NCBI RefSeq assembly: GCF_000425305.1
Contig: NZ_AUDE01000013.1
Location: 1 to 64,000 of the forward strand
Reading direction: 5' to 3'
Source of the DNA: Psychroserpens burtonensis DSM 12212
GTDB taxonomy: Bacteria; Bacteroidota; Bacteroidia; Flavobacteriales; Flavobacteriaceae
DNA length: 64,000 nucleotides
Position numbers and translations under genes: made by a program. Below, in pieces: positions 9,301-18,269 of the stretch (position 1 is the first letter of the stretch; each line of letters starts with the position of its first letter). The notes under the pieces were generated by a model. That model was given only the letters and a program-made list of their open reading frames with translations, made no database searches and was not told the origin of the DNA.

Positions 9301-9725
9301 TGCTCTTTCCAGATGACTACGTCAATAATATTAAAGAACGCTTAAATCTGTACACCAAACTCAATACATTCAAAACCGAAGAAGAGCTTCAGAAATTTGA
9401 ATCTGAAATTATAGATCGTTTTGGAGAATTACCAATCCAAGTGGTTGATTTGTTAAATAGTGTACGTGTTAAATGGATTGCTGCAAAAATAGGGTTAGAG
9501 AAAATCATTATGAAGAAAGGGCGTTTTGTAGGCTATTTCATAAATGATCAAAACAGTGCGTTTTATCAAAGTCCTAATTTTACAAAGGTGCTTAAATATG
9601 TGCAAACGCATCCTGGGCAATGTAAAATGAAGGAAAAGCAAACGAGGAACGGTTTGCGTTTACTCTTAACATTTGAACAAATTAGGTCTGTCAAACAAGT
9701 GCTGAGTAAATTAGAGGGCATATGA
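6315..9725 (+). CDS. mfd: Transcription-repair coupling factor Mfd
   Basis: This 1136-residue superfamily 2 translocase removes RNA polymerase stalled at DNA lesions and recruits UvrA. Visible parts are the UvrB-like N-terminal domains (YPGSYRRPYQIEQ near 85-97; FSVRGGIVDVF near 178), the RNA-polymerase interaction domain (YVTHIDHGIGKFGGLQKI near 460), Walker A (GDVGFGKTEVA near 609), the DEEQ box near 708 and the C-terminal TRCF domain. The start is TTG at 6315; the nearby ATG at 6310 is followed at once by a stop in its frame. The stop overlaps the next gene's ATG (ATGA). Residues about 323-344 are encoded by a palindromic repeat that looks inserted. Confidence 0.96.
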   Translation: MSKSILSQTYVKALQMQNLRFAIANSQNKVHLKGLVGSSLSLVLSESFKSAELPFLLIFNDKEEAAFYLNDLEALLSDKDVLFYPGSYRRPYQIEQTDNVNVLLRAEVLNRINSRKKPSIIVTYPDALFEKVVTRRELERNTLKIAVGDELSLDFVNEVLFEYKFKRVDFVTEPGEFSVRGGIVDVFSFSNDEPYRIEFFGDDVDSIRTFDVETQLSTEQIKKISVIPNVANKFLDENRQSFLKYIAQKTVIFSKNTDFFFSRIDDFFGKAEDTFKNLSLDIKHASPKELFCNSEELKRQLLEFSLVEFGTSANFSKNKSNSSVTSSEVDMHNKEFLDSAPNDSYVIAFNTTPQPSFNKQFDLLIEDLNLHHDRGYTNYIACASEQQAKRFRDIFDDVEQDVNYQTIVLSLYQGFVDHNQKITCYTDHQIFERYHKFHLKNGYAKKQAITLKELTNLDIGDYVTHIDHGIGKFGGLQKIDVEGKKQEAIKLVYGERDVLYLSIHSLHKITKFNGKDGKPPKIYKLGSKAWKTLKQKTKSRVKEIAFNLIQVYAKRKLEKGYQYKPDSYLQHELEASFIYEDTPDQITSTADIKADMESERPMDRLVCGDVGFGKTEVAIRAAFKAVDNGKQVAVLVPTTILAYQHHKTFTERLKDFPVTVDYLNRFRTAKEKRETLEKLEKGHVDIIIGTHQLVNKNVKFNDLGLLIVDEEQKFGVAVKEKLKTLKDNVDVLTLTATPIPRTLQFSLMAARDLSVITTPPPNRYPIDSHVIRFGEEIIRDAVSYEIERGGQIFFIHNRIENIKEVAGMIQRLVPDSKIGIGHGQLDGKKLETLMLAFMNGEFDVLVSTTIVESGLDVPNANTIFINNANNFGLSDLHQMRGRVGRSNKKAFCYFITPDYSAMTDDARKRITALEQFTELGSGFNIAMKDLEIRGAGDLLGGEQSGFINEIGFDTYQKILNEAIEELKDNEFKDLYQDDGKEKEYVKDITIDTDFELLFPDDYVNNIKERLNLYTKLNTFKTEEELQKFESEIIDRFGELPIQVVDLLNSVRVKWIAAKIGLEKIIMKKGRFVGYFINDQNSAFYQSPNFTKVLKYVQTHPGQCKMKEKQTRNGLRLLLTFEQIRSVKQVLSKLEGI
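7282..7345. repeat. REP-like palindrome inside the mfd reading frame
   Basis: CTGTCACATCGAGCGAAGTC at the left pairs with a right arm whose reverse complement begins CTGTCATTTGGAGCGGAGTC, with about 19 of 24 arm positions matching. The pattern (ATCGAGCG.AGTCGA ... TCTCGACT.CGCTC) is the kind of short palindrome scattered between genes in flavobacterial genomes. Here it is read through in frame as part of Mfd (SSVTSSEVDMHNKEFLDS). It lies between the UvrB-like N-terminal region and the RNA-polymerase interaction domain, likely in a linker. Confidence 0.7.
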
Positions 9726-10594
9726 AAGATGCACATCTAAAGCATGTGTTATGGTTAACATTAGCCACAATATGTATTAGTACTTCTGGAGCTTTAGGTA
9801 AATATATAGACATGCCAACACCAGTTATTATTTGGTGGAGATCTGCTTTTGCAGCTTTGTTTTTGTTCATGTATTGCAAGTTTAAAGGGGTTTCATTGAA
9901 GATTAATACAGGTCAGGATAAATTTACGTTCTTTTTATCTGCACTTTTTTTAGGTGCACATTGGATTACTTATTTCTATGCGTTAAAGTTGTCTAGTGTT
10001 GCCATTGGCATGTTGTCTCTTTTTACGTTTCCAATAATCACAGCTATTTTGGAACCTTTGTTTTCTAAAGTGAAATTTGATCCTATTCATATTGTTCTCG
10101 GAGTTTTAGTATTGGTGGGAATTTATTTTTTAGCACCAGATTTCGATTTAGAAAGTTCTCAGCTTAAAGGCGTTTTGTTTGGATTGTTTTCGGCAATCTG
10201 TTATGCTATTAGAACATTGATGTTAAAACAGCATGTTTTAGTATATAATGGCAGTATGCTTATGTTTTATCAGGTTTTAATTTTAGCGGTAGTCCTTTTA
10301 CCAGCGCTACCAATTCTTGGAACCTCTGAGATTAAAACTCAATTTCCATATGTGATCGTACTTGCATTATTAACGACTGCTATTGGTCATACGATGTTTA
10401 TTCACAGTCTTAAATACTTTAAAGTAAGTACAGCTAGTATCATAAGTAGCACCCAACCAATTTTTGGAATTATTATAGCGTTTTTATTCTTAAATGAAAT
10501 CCCAACATGGAATACATTTGTTGGTGGGTCACTTATCATTTCTACGGTAGTTATTGAAAGCATAAGATCAAAAAGTAAATTAAGTACCAAATGA
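9722..10594 (+). CDS. EamA/DMT-family transporter
   Basis: The 290-residue integral membrane protein has about ten hydrophobic segments arranged as two EamA repeats. The first begins VLWLTLATICISTSGALGKY and the second begins near residue 150 (GVLFGLFSAICYAIRTLMLK). Members export metabolites or amino acids across the inner membrane; the substrate cannot be inferred. The ATG overlaps the mfd stop codon by four bases, so the two genes are translationally coupled. Confidence 0.88.
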   Translation: MKDAHLKHVLWLTLATICISTSGALGKYIDMPTPVIIWWRSAFAALFLFMYCKFKGVSLKINTGQDKFTFFLSALFLGAHWITYFYALKLSSVAIGMLSLFTFPIITAILEPLFSKVKFDPIHIVLGVLVLVGIYFLAPDFDLESSQLKGVLFGLFSAICYAIRTLMLKQHVLVYNGSMLMFYQVLILAVVLLPALPILGTSEIKTQFPYVIVLALLTTAIGHTMFIHSLKYFKVSTASIISSTQPIFGIIIAFLFLNEIPTWNTFVGGSLIISTVVIESIRSKSKLSTK

Positions 10595-10667
10595 ACTTTA
10601 AAATAACCCGTATAATTCAAATTATTCATGACTCATTTTAATATTCATTTGGTATCATAGATAAAAT

Positions 10668-10726
10668 TCAGATATTTGAAAACCTATCCTGGAATGTTTT
10701 CGACACCTTGTAGGTTTTAAATCTGA
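10668..10726. repeat. Long imperfect hairpin after the transporter gene
   Basis: TCAGATATTTGAAAACCTA (10668-10686) pairs with TAGGTTTTAAATCTGA (10711-10726) around a loop of about 24 bases. It lies between the EamA gene and the thioredoxin-like gene. It may end transcription of mfd-eamA, although there is no clean T-run, or stabilise the mRNA end. Confidence 0.5.
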
Positions 10727-10766
10727 TATAACCCTTCACCTTGATGAAGATGAAAATAAAATTTTG

Positions 10767-12077
10767 ATGAAAAAAATATTGTTTTTACTTGCCTTAATTC
10801 CATCATTTATTGTTGCTCAACATAGCATAGGTGGTACGTTCACTCCTGTAGAAGAGTACTCTTACGCATTTTTATATCAAGCGACTCCAACAGGTTCAAA
10901 TTATATAGATAGAGCACAATTGGACGAAGATGGAAGTTTTAGCATTCCTTTTGATTCTAAGTCCACACCTGGGATTTATAAGATTGTGTATGCGCTTCCA
11001 TCAGAAGATAATAACTTCGATTTTATTTATAATGGTAAAGAATCGGTTGTATTCTCGTTTAGTGTAGACCATGGCTTAGAGTTTAAAGATAGTAATGAGA
11101 ATAAATTGTGGGCCTCTTATATTAAAAGTATGGAAATGGTGAACAGAACCATAAGTAGCTTTTATACTCAAGAGAGTGTCGATAAGAAAGGGTATTTAGA
11201 AATTGTCAAAACATTGAGCGACACTCAAATTGCTTATGAGGAGTCTTCAAAAGGGACAGTGTCTTCGGTGTTTATTAAAGCTAATTCACCTTACGTGCCA
11301 AAGGGTTTTGAAGATTTGTCAACCTATTCAAAAAATTTAAAATACACGTATTTAGATCATGTTGATTTTGGTAGTCCATTATTACAGAGCTCAGATTTTT
11401 TGGTGGATCGTGTTATGGCTTATATCTTCGGAATGTCTGCAAATACTAGTAATGAGGTCTATAAAACCGATGTTGATGGATTAATGACAAGAATTGGTGA
11501 CGGAAACCCAGAGATAAAAATCTTTTTATTCGAAATGATTTGGAGACGTTTTAAAGAGATGGAGAATCCAGAACTTGCTAATTACGTTACAGATAAATAC
11601 CTATTAAAATTGACAGAACTCACCAAATATGATGCTCTAAAAGAACAAATACTTATTTATAAAAATAATACAGTTGGTAATACAGCGTCAAATTTTGACT
11701 TGTCATATACAAAAGATGGAGAAGTACTTACTTCTACCTTGTATGATCTTAACATTACAGATCAATACTTAGTGATTTTTTGGAGCAGCACCTGTGGACA
11801 TTGCCTTGAAGAGTTACCTAAGGTGAAACAAATTGTAGAAGAGAAAAAAGAGCTTACAGTTATAGCTATAGGTTTAGAGGATGATGCTGAGAACTGGCAA
11901 AAAATGATAGCCAACTATCAAAATTTTATTCATGTTTTAGGATTAGGCAAATGGGAGAACCCAACCTCTGGTGCTTATGGTATAGAATCAACACCTTCCT
12001 TTTTCTTATTAGATAAAGACAAGACTATAATTGCAAAACCTTATGATGCTGAAGCTTTAAAAGTAATTTTAAAGTAA
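10767..12077 (+). CDS. TlpA-like thioredoxin-fold protein, exported
   Basis: The 436-residue protein has a signal peptide (KKILFLLALIPSFIVAQ). An N-terminal region of about 300 residues resembles the beta-rich DUF4369-type modules that precede thioredoxin domains in Bacteroidota. A C-terminal TlpA/ResA-like thioredoxin domain has the redox motif CGHC (about residues 343-346, in WSSTCGHCLEELPKV) and the cis-Pro segment STPSFFLLD. It probably reduces or folds envelope proteins in the periplasm. The longest frame begins at a TTG at 10764; the ATG at 10767 is the better start. Confidence 0.85.
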   Translation: MKKILFLLALIPSFIVAQHSIGGTFTPVEEYSYAFLYQATPTGSNYIDRAQLDEDGSFSIPFDSKSTPGIYKIVYALPSEDNNFDFIYNGKESVVFSFSVDHGLEFKDSNENKLWASYIKSMEMVNRTISSFYTQESVDKKGYLEIVKTLSDTQIAYEESSKGTVSSVFIKANSPYVPKGFEDLSTYSKNLKYTYLDHVDFGSPLLQSSDFLVDRVMAYIFGMSANTSNEVYKTDVDGLMTRIGDGNPEIKIFLFEMIWRRFKEMENPELANYVTDKYLLKLTELTKYDALKEQILIYKNNTVGNTASNFDLSYTKDGEVLTSTLYDLNITDQYLVIFWSSTCGHCLEELPKVKQIVEEKKELTVIAIGLEDDAENWQKMIANYQNFIHVLGLGKWENPTSGAYGIESTPSFFLLDKDKTIIAKPYDAEALKVILK

Positions 12078-12146
12078 GGCATAGACGTTGTTTGAAGCCA
12101 GCACATTTCCGAAGTAAACAAATAAAAATCAGACCTTCTAAAATTA

Positions 12147-12174
12147 GAAAGCCTCGACATATGTCAAGGCTTTC
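12147..12174. terminator. Hairpin between convergent genes
   Basis: GAAAGCCT (12147-12154) pairs with AGGCTTTC (12167-12174), and the loop itself contains the palindrome GACATATGTC, so nearly the whole 28 bases can fold. It separates the thioredoxin-like gene (+) from the RND operon (-). No long T-run follows on either strand. Confidence 0.6.
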
Positions 12175-12215
12175 ACGCTATTAATCAAACCTCTTATGAA
12201 AAGGTCATCTTAAAT

Positions 12216-15200
12216 TTAAGATTCTAGTGATGCTTCATTTTTAGCAACAAGTTCTTTATCACTAAACTTTGTTCGCACCCACATTTTTAGTTTCATGGAT
12301 AAAAAGAATAAAATAGGAACCACAATCAAGGTTAAGAAGGTCGCTATAAATAATCCATAAATTACGGTCCAAGCTAGAGGCCCCCAAAATATTACATTAT
12401 CTCCACCCATATAAACATTGGCATCAAAATCTGCAAATAGTGTAAAGAAATTAATGTTAAGTCCAATAGCTAAAGGAATTAATCCTAAAATAGTGGTAAT
12501 CGCAGTTAATAAAACAGGACGTAAACGTGCTTTTCCAGCTTTGACGATGCTTTCAAAAAGATCTTCATCACTTAGATAATCCTCTTTTTCCAAATTTAAA
12601 TCATTCTTTTTTCTATCAATTAGTAGTTGTGCATAATCTAAAAGAACCACTCCATTGTTAACGACAATACCTGCGAGGGAAATAATCCCAACCATGGTCA
12701 TCATAATAACAAACGCACTTCCAGAAATAACGATACCTCCAAAGACACCAATAAAACTTAAAAAAATAGCAATCATGATAATGGTTGGTTTCGAAACCGA
12801 ATTAAACTGAAATATTAAAATAAAGAAAATCAATCCTAAACCTGTAAAAAAGGCACCTATTAAAAAGGCCATTTGTTTGTTTTGCTCTTCAATTTGTCCC
12901 GTATAATCGATATGAATATCCTCAGGTAATCCTTCGTAACTTTTCATTTCATTTTGAACTTGAGTCACAATCGCGCCAGCATCGGTAAAACCAGGAGCTA
13001 AAGCAGAATATACGGTTACGACACGCTTGGTTTCTTTATGTTTAATAGCACTAAAACCAGAGTTGTTTTTTTGCTTAGCAACCGTAGACAGAGGGACTTC
13101 CTTAATTTGTCCTGTATTATCACGAAACGTAATGTTTTGATTAAATAAGGCGCTGGTATTGTATCTATTCGCTTCATTAAAACGCACATAAATATCATAA
13201 TCATCACCATCTTCTTTGTAAATACCCGCTTTAGATCCAAAGATAGAATTACGTAATTGCTGTCCAACTTGAGAGGCTGTAATACCTAGCTCTCCAGCTT
13301 TTTCCCGATCAACTTCAACTTGCATTGTTGGCTTGCCTTTATTGACATCTATCTTAAGTTCGGCAATACCAGCAATATTTTTAGAATTGATAAATTCACG
13401 CATTTTCTCTGCAGTAGCTATCAACGCATTGTAATCTTTTCCTTCAATTTCAATATTAATTGGCGATCCCGCAGGTGGACCTTTAACATCTTTTTCTACG
13501 GAAATAAGCACACCCGGGTATATGCCTACCATGGCTTCTTGAACTTTTTGTCTCAAAGCTTCACTATCTTCGCCACGTCTGTACTTATATTCACGCATAG
13601 ACGCTGTGATTTTTGATTTGTGAGGCATTTCGGCAGCAGAACCACCATCGGTTTGCGGGTTTCCAGCACCCTCACCAACTTGTGATACAGCACTTTCTAC
13701 TAAGAAATTTCTATCACCATCCATATATTGATCTTGGTTGATGATGTCGTATACACGCTTTTCAATTTTTTTAGTAATAGCGTTTGTTTTTTCGATGGCA
13801 GTCCCTTCAGGATATTCTATGTAAACAATAATCTGGTTAGGATTATTATCTGGGAAGAACTCAACTTTTGTTCGTTTCGTATCTAGAGAAATTCCGAAGG
13901 CAACAAAAGAAGCAATCAGTAATAAAAACGTACCAATGCTAAATATATAGGGACGGTTTTTAGAAAGAGCTCTTCTCAATTGACGTTCGTACCAATTTTC
14001 TAATTTTACTAAGGTGCTGTTTTGAAAATTATTTGCCCATTTTCTAATAAAGAAGCGATAAGCCCAAAGCATAATCGCAGTGAAAATCATAACGGTTCCT
14101 AATCCGCGATATGCTCCTCCAAAAATTAGAACAAGTACACCTATGGAAGCCACAATAATAGTGGTTTTAATGATTTGCTTTAAAGGCATATCTTTATCCT
14201 CAATGGTCATAAATCGAGAAACTAAAACCGAATTGAAAAATATAGCAACTACCAACGAAGACCCTAATACAATGGATAAAGTGATTGGTAAAATCTTCAT
14301 AAATTCTCCCATAATCCCTGGCCAAAGTCCCAAAGGCATAAAGGCAGCAACCGTTGTTGCTGTAGATATAATAATAGGGAATGCAATTTCTCCAATACCT
14401 TTTTTGGCAGCTTCAATCCTGCTCAAACCTTCATCTTCCATTAATCGGTAAACATTTTCAACAACTACAATACCGTTATCTACAAGCATTCCTAGCCCCA
14501 TAATTAAACCAAAAAGGACCATAGTATTGAGACTGTAACCTAGGAGGTTTAAAATCATGAGAGACATAAACATTGACATTGGTATAGCAAAACCAACAAA
14601 TAGGGCGTTTTTAAATCCTAAAAAGAACATCAAAACAGTGACAACCAAGATGACACCAAAGATGATGTTGTTGACCAAATCGTCAACTTGACCAATGGTT
14701 TTTTCAGATTGGTCATTAGTGATCGTCACCTCTAGGTCTGCGGGAAATTCATTGGCAATGGCCTTTTCAACAATGATTTGAATTTGCTCAGCAGCATCCA
14801 CCATATTTTTACCTGCACGTTTTTTAACATCAAGCATCACCACGGGTTTACCAGACTTTCTTGCAAAAGTGGTATGATCTTCTTCTTTAAATGATACGCT
14901 TGCAATATCTTTTAGGTAGATGGCATTACCGTTTTCAGCTTTTACGACGAAATTTTCTAATTCTTGAGGATTTTCTATTTCTCCTAATATCCTAATGGTG
15001 CGTCGTTGTCCGCTAGTTTTTAAATTACCAGCAGACATCGTTACATTACCGCCATTTATTGCGCCAATAATATCATTGAATGTGACTTTTGAAGACATCA
15101 TTTTATAGATATCTACAGCAACTTCAACTTCTTTTTCTTGGGCACCTCTAATGTCTGCTTTCTTTATTTCCTGTAGATCTTCAATTTCATCTTGGAGGTA

Positions 15201-15743
15201 TTCTGCATATTCTTTTAATTTACCAACAGGATAATCTCCAGAGATATTAATATTTAATATCGGAATTTCTTCGGAAAGGCTCAGTTCAAAAACATTGGGT
15301 TCTACTTTGGCACCATTAAACGTCGGCCAATCTTCACTTGCCGTTTCACTGTCTACCTCGTCCTTTACTTTTTGTTTGGCTTGCTCAACTGTAATATTCT
15401 CATCAAACTCTACAATAATCATAGAGTAATCTTCTTGGGATGTTGAGCTGATCTCAACTTTATTACTCACGATATTGAGTTTGTCTTCAAGAGGGTCTGT
15501 GACTAGTTTTTCAATGTCTTCTGCAGTGTTTCCAGGATAAATTGTACTTACGTAAATTTTGGTTTCGTTCACCTCAGGGAAATCTTCTCTCGGCATTTCA
15601 AAAAAGGCAGAAATACCCAAATAGAAAAATACAGCAATCAAAACATACATAGTTGTTTTGTTGTCAATGGCCCACGATGATAAGCCAAACTCTTTGTCTA
15701 TGTTTTTTTTCTTTTTACTTTTCATTAACTTTGGTGTCTTCAT
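12216..15743 (-). CDS. RND efflux transporter permease (AcrB/HAE-like)
   Basis: The 1175-residue inner-membrane pump has the twelve-helix RND layout with two large periplasmic loops. The first helix is TTMYVLIAVFFYLGISAFF. Helices 2-6 contain MVLFGLIMGLGMLVDNGIVVVENVYR, which carries the acidic relay residue of helix 4. The second half holds MVGIISLAGIVVNNGVVLLD. It exports drugs or other amphiphiles by proton antiport with the fusion protein and TolC partner encoded just upstream. It overlaps the HlyD gene by 29 bases. It is somewhat longer than E. coli AcrB because of an extra hydrophobic segment between the halves (about 525-560). Confidence 0.93.
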   Translation of the reverse strand: MKTPKLMKSKKKKNIDKEFGLSSWAIDNKTTMYVLIAVFFYLGISAFFEMPREDFPEVNETKIYVSTIYPGNTAEDIEKLVTDPLEDKLNIVSNKVEISSTSQEDYSMIIVEFDENITVEQAKQKVKDEVDSETASEDWPTFNGAKVEPNVFELSLSEEIPILNINISGDYPVGKLKEYAEYLQDEIEDLQEIKKADIRGAQEKEVEVAVDIYKMMSSKVTFNDIIGAINGGNVTMSAGNLKTSGQRRTIRILGEIENPQELENFVVKAENGNAIYLKDIASVSFKEEDHTTFARKSGKPVVMLDVKKRAGKNMVDAAEQIQIIVEKAIANEFPADLEVTITNDQSEKTIGQVDDLVNNIIFGVILVVTVLMFFLGFKNALFVGFAIPMSMFMSLMILNLLGYSLNTMVLFGLIMGLGMLVDNGIVVVENVYRLMEDEGLSRIEAAKKGIGEIAFPIIISTATTVAAFMPLGLWPGIMGEFMKILPITLSIVLGSSLVVAIFFNSVLVSRFMTIEDKDMPLKQIIKTTIIVASIGVLVLIFGGAYRGLGTVMIFTAIMLWAYRFFIRKWANNFQNSTLVKLENWYERQLRRALSKNRPYIFSIGTFLLLIASFVAFGISLDTKRTKVEFFPDNNPNQIIVYIEYPEGTAIEKTNAITKKIEKRVYDIINQDQYMDGDRNFLVESAVSQVGEGAGNPQTDGGSAAEMPHKSKITASMREYKYRRGEDSEALRQKVQEAMVGIYPGVLISVEKDVKGPPAGSPINIEIEGKDYNALIATAEKMREFINSKNIAGIAELKIDVNKGKPTMQVEVDREKAGELGITASQVGQQLRNSIFGSKAGIYKEDGDDYDIYVRFNEANRYNTSALFNQNITFRDNTGQIKEVPLSTVAKQKNNSGFSAIKHKETKRVVTVYSALAPGFTDAGAIVTQVQNEMKSYEGLPEDIHIDYTGQIEEQNKQMAFLIGAFFTGLGLIFFILIFQFNSVSKPTIIMIAIFLSFIGVFGGIVISGSAFVIMMTMVGIISLAGIVVNNGVVLLDYAQLLIDRKKNDLNLEKEDYLSDEDLFESIVKAGKARLRPVLLTAITTILGLIPLAIGLNINFFTLFADFDANVYMGGDNVIFWGPLAWTVIYGLFIATFLTLIVVPILFFLSMKLKMWVRTKFSDKELVAKNEASLES

Positions 15744-16908
15744 AATTAATTACCTCAACAGATTGGTCGTCTCTCACACTTCGAGCACCTTCCTTGATGA
15801 TTTCTGCACCATCCTTCAATCCTTTGAGAACTTCAATAATATCGCCTTGTGTTCTGCCTGTTTCTATAATCATGCGTTTTGCTGTACCAATACCATTGGA
15901 GTTTTTATCTATTATAATATAAACATATTGTTCGCCTTCTGCATTTTCTGAAATAACATTCTGTGGAATTAGAAGCGCATTTTCATTGGTGTAATCGTTT
16001 ATTTTTAGTCGTGCAGTTAAATTTGGTTTAATAGTTTTATCTTTGTTTGGCACCTCAATTTCCGCTTTAAATGTGCGATTGGCAGGATTTATAAAGTCAC
16101 TGGTTTGACGTACTTTAGCATTGATCGTTTTTCCTAATACAGGAAGATCAACGGATACACTTTTACCTTTAACAACGTTAGAAACATAACGCTCTGGCAC
16201 TTCGGTCTCAATGTACATGTCATCTAGATTTACAATACGCATTAGTTGAGTTTGACCAGCAGCAACGACACTTCCCTGTTCTGTAATTACATCGTCAATA
16301 GTGCCGGTAAAAGGCGCTCTAACAGTTGTTTTAGAAATTTGCTGGTTCATTTGATTGACCGCTTCCTTTTGTGATTCATAAGTTGATTGAGCTTGTAAAA
16401 ATTGAATTTCACTACCAATCTTTTGATCCCATAGTCTTCTTTGACGTTCAAATGTGGTTTTGGCTAATTCTGCTTGAATTTTAAATTGTGCTAACTGTTG
16501 ACTCAATCCGCCGTCATCAATTTTAGCTAAAATTTGCCCTTTAGTTACATTTTGGCCATCTTTGACGTATACATTGGTTAAAATTCCATTATACTCTGGA
16601 GTGATCGTTAATAAGTTTTTTGTAGTGACATTCCCTTGTAGTTCTAAAACATGTTTAAAGACTGTAGGATTGGCCTTAAATGTTGTGATTAACGGGACAT
16701 TTTTTGTGGTATCTAGAGTTTTTATTTTTTTATCTAAAAGTTTGATTTGATCATTAAGTGCTTGTTGTGAGTTCACAAGTTCACCACGTTTTTTTCTAAT
16801 GGTTTCAATATTTTCGCTTTTTAAAGCTCTTTCTACTGAGTTTTTTTTATTTCCAGAACAGGAAACAAGAATAACTGCTATTAATAGGATATGATAGATA
16901 TATTTCAT
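15715..16908 (-). CDS. RND efflux periplasmic adaptor (HlyD/AcrA-like lipoprotein)
   Basis: The 397-residue protein starts with a lipoprotein signal (IAVILVSCSGNKK, lipobox LVSC). It continues with a coiled coil (about 28-65), a split lipoyl domain (LTNVYVKDGQNVTKGQILAKID and later VRAPFTGTIDDV), a second coiled coil between the halves and a beta-barrel region (MYIETEVPERYVSNVVKGK). This is the membrane-fusion protein joining the pump to the TolC channel. It lies 12 bases downstream of the TolC gene and overlaps the pump gene. Confidence 0.93.
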   Translation of the reverse strand: MKYIYHILLIAVILVSCSGNKKNSVERALKSENIETIRKKRGELVNSQQALNDQIKLLDKKIKTLDTTKNVPLITTFKANPTVFKHVLELQGNVTTKNLLTITPEYNGILTNVYVKDGQNVTKGQILAKIDDGGLSQQLAQFKIQAELAKTTFERQRRLWDQKIGSEIQFLQAQSTYESQKEAVNQMNQQISKTTVRAPFTGTIDDVITEQGSVVAAGQTQLMRIVNLDDMYIETEVPERYVSNVVKGKSVSVDLPVLGKTINAKVRQTSDFINPANRTFKAEIEVPNKDKTIKPNLTARLKINDYTNENALLIPQNVISENAEGEQYVYIIIDKNSNGIGTAKRMIIETGRTQGDIIEVLKGLKDGAEIIKEGARSVRDDQSVEVINYEDTKVNEK

Positions 16909-16920
16909 GTAATCTTATTT

Positions 16921-18267
16921 TTATTTGTCGATTGGTGTGTTTAGGACGGTTTCAAGTTCTGCTTTAGAATTCACCACATCAAGCATGGCCTGCAATAACT
17001 CCTGTTGTGCAGTATATAATTGAGTTTGTGCCTGTCTCAATTCAAAACTAGAACCTATTCCTTCAAAAAATTTAGTTTGATTTTTGTTTTCAATACGCTC
17101 TGCAAGTGCTAAGTTTTCTTTCTTATTTTCATAATCTTCAATGGCGAATTGATAATTGCTTTTTGCCGAAGCTATTTGAAGTTTAATTCTTTGTTCGGTC
17201 TCTATTAAATCTATTTTTGATTTCTCAAAGTTTATTTTAGCGCGTTGCGTAGCGGCACTTCTCATTCCAGAACTAAAAATCGGAATATTTAAATTGATCC
17301 CAATTAGTGAAGATCCAAACCAATCTTGACTACTGTTTGTAAACGTAAATTGGTCACTAAAGGCCGAATAACCTCCATTAATAAAGGCCTCTAAAGTTGG
17401 TAATGCCTTGCTTTTTTCAAGTTTCATCATTAAGCCTTTAGCCTCTGTGTCATTTTGTGCAATTTGATAATCGACATTGTTTTGAGGATTCCCTTCTATA
17501 TCTAATAGACTGAGGGACATATTATTTTGTGCTAATGTTTCTAGAGTATCAGTTAGTAGCAATGGATTATAAACATCTAAGCCTAAAGTGATATTTAGCA
17601 TCTGATAAGCTAACGTTTTTAACCTACTTGTATTATTAAGCATACTTTGTACACTAGATAAGGTGATTTGGAGTTGCTCAACACTTTCTTCCTCTCCCAA
17701 ACCATTTTCATAAATTGTGGTAGTTTCGTAAAGGTTTTTTTCTAATACAGCTATGTTTTTTTCTAGTATGATGACACTTTCTTCTGCTAGAAGCACATTT
17801 CCGTAGGCGTCAATAACGGCTTTCCGGACTTCTAGATCGGTTTTAGTTTTTGCGTTTTTAGAAATCTCTAAAAACACTTTTGCAGATTGGAGACCAACTA
17901 AATAAGAACCATCAAATATTTTTTGATTTAATGTAGCAAAGGCATTAACACTTTGTTGAGTTCCAAAAATAACTTCTGCAAAATCTCCAGGATTACCTCC
18001 AAAAAATTCGGCAGGGATCACTTGAACTTGTTGCTTTAAAAAGTTTTGGTAATCAACTTTAGCGCTAATTTGTGGTAAGCCAGAAGCCGTGGTTTCCCAC
18101 TTTTGTTGTTTTGCAGCCTCTATATCACGTGTTGCATTTTGTGCCTGTCTATTATTCTCTAGAGCATAATCTATAGCTTCTTGCAAACTAAAACTCGATG
18201 TTTGCTGTTCTTGAGTAAAGCTAAAACTAAAACTTAAGAGTAATAGTATTAATGAAATTTGTCGCAT
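16921..18267 (-). CDS. TolC-family outer-membrane channel
   Basis: The 448-residue protein has a signal peptide (LILLLLSFSFSFTQ) and two OEP repeats rich in long helices (SFSLQEAIDYALENNRQAQN at about 25-44, and a second near 240-440 with LRQAQTQLYTAQQELLQAML). It is expected to form the trimeric outer-membrane duct of the efflux system encoded downstream. It follows the TetR gene by two bases, so the repressor is the first gene of the operon. Confidence 0.92.
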   Translation of the reverse strand: MRQISLILLLLSFSFSFTQEQQTSSFSLQEAIDYALENNRQAQNATRDIEAAKQQKWETTASGLPQISAKVDYQNFLKQQVQVIPAEFFGGNPGDFAEVIFGTQQSVNAFATLNQKIFDGSYLVGLQSAKVFLEISKNAKTKTDLEVRKAVIDAYGNVLLAEESVIILEKNIAVLEKNLYETTTIYENGLGEEESVEQLQITLSSVQSMLNNTSRLKTLAYQMLNITLGLDVYNPLLLTDTLETLAQNNMSLSLLDIEGNPQNNVDYQIAQNDTEAKGLMMKLEKSKALPTLEAFINGGYSAFSDQFTFTNSSQDWFGSSLIGINLNIPIFSSGMRSAATQRAKINFEKSKIDLIETEQRIKLQIASAKSNYQFAIEDYENKKENLALAERIENKNQTKFFEGIGSSFELRQAQTQLYTAQQELLQAMLDVVNSKAELETVLNTPIDK

Positions 18268-18269
18268 TT

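Noticed and set aside
14080-14451. Plus-strand open frame opposite the RND pump gene
   Set aside because: It is a shadow of a strongly conserved gene on the other strand and has no recognisable domain or start signals. The same holds for the frames opposite sucB, the MMPL-type exporter, tsf and rpsB.
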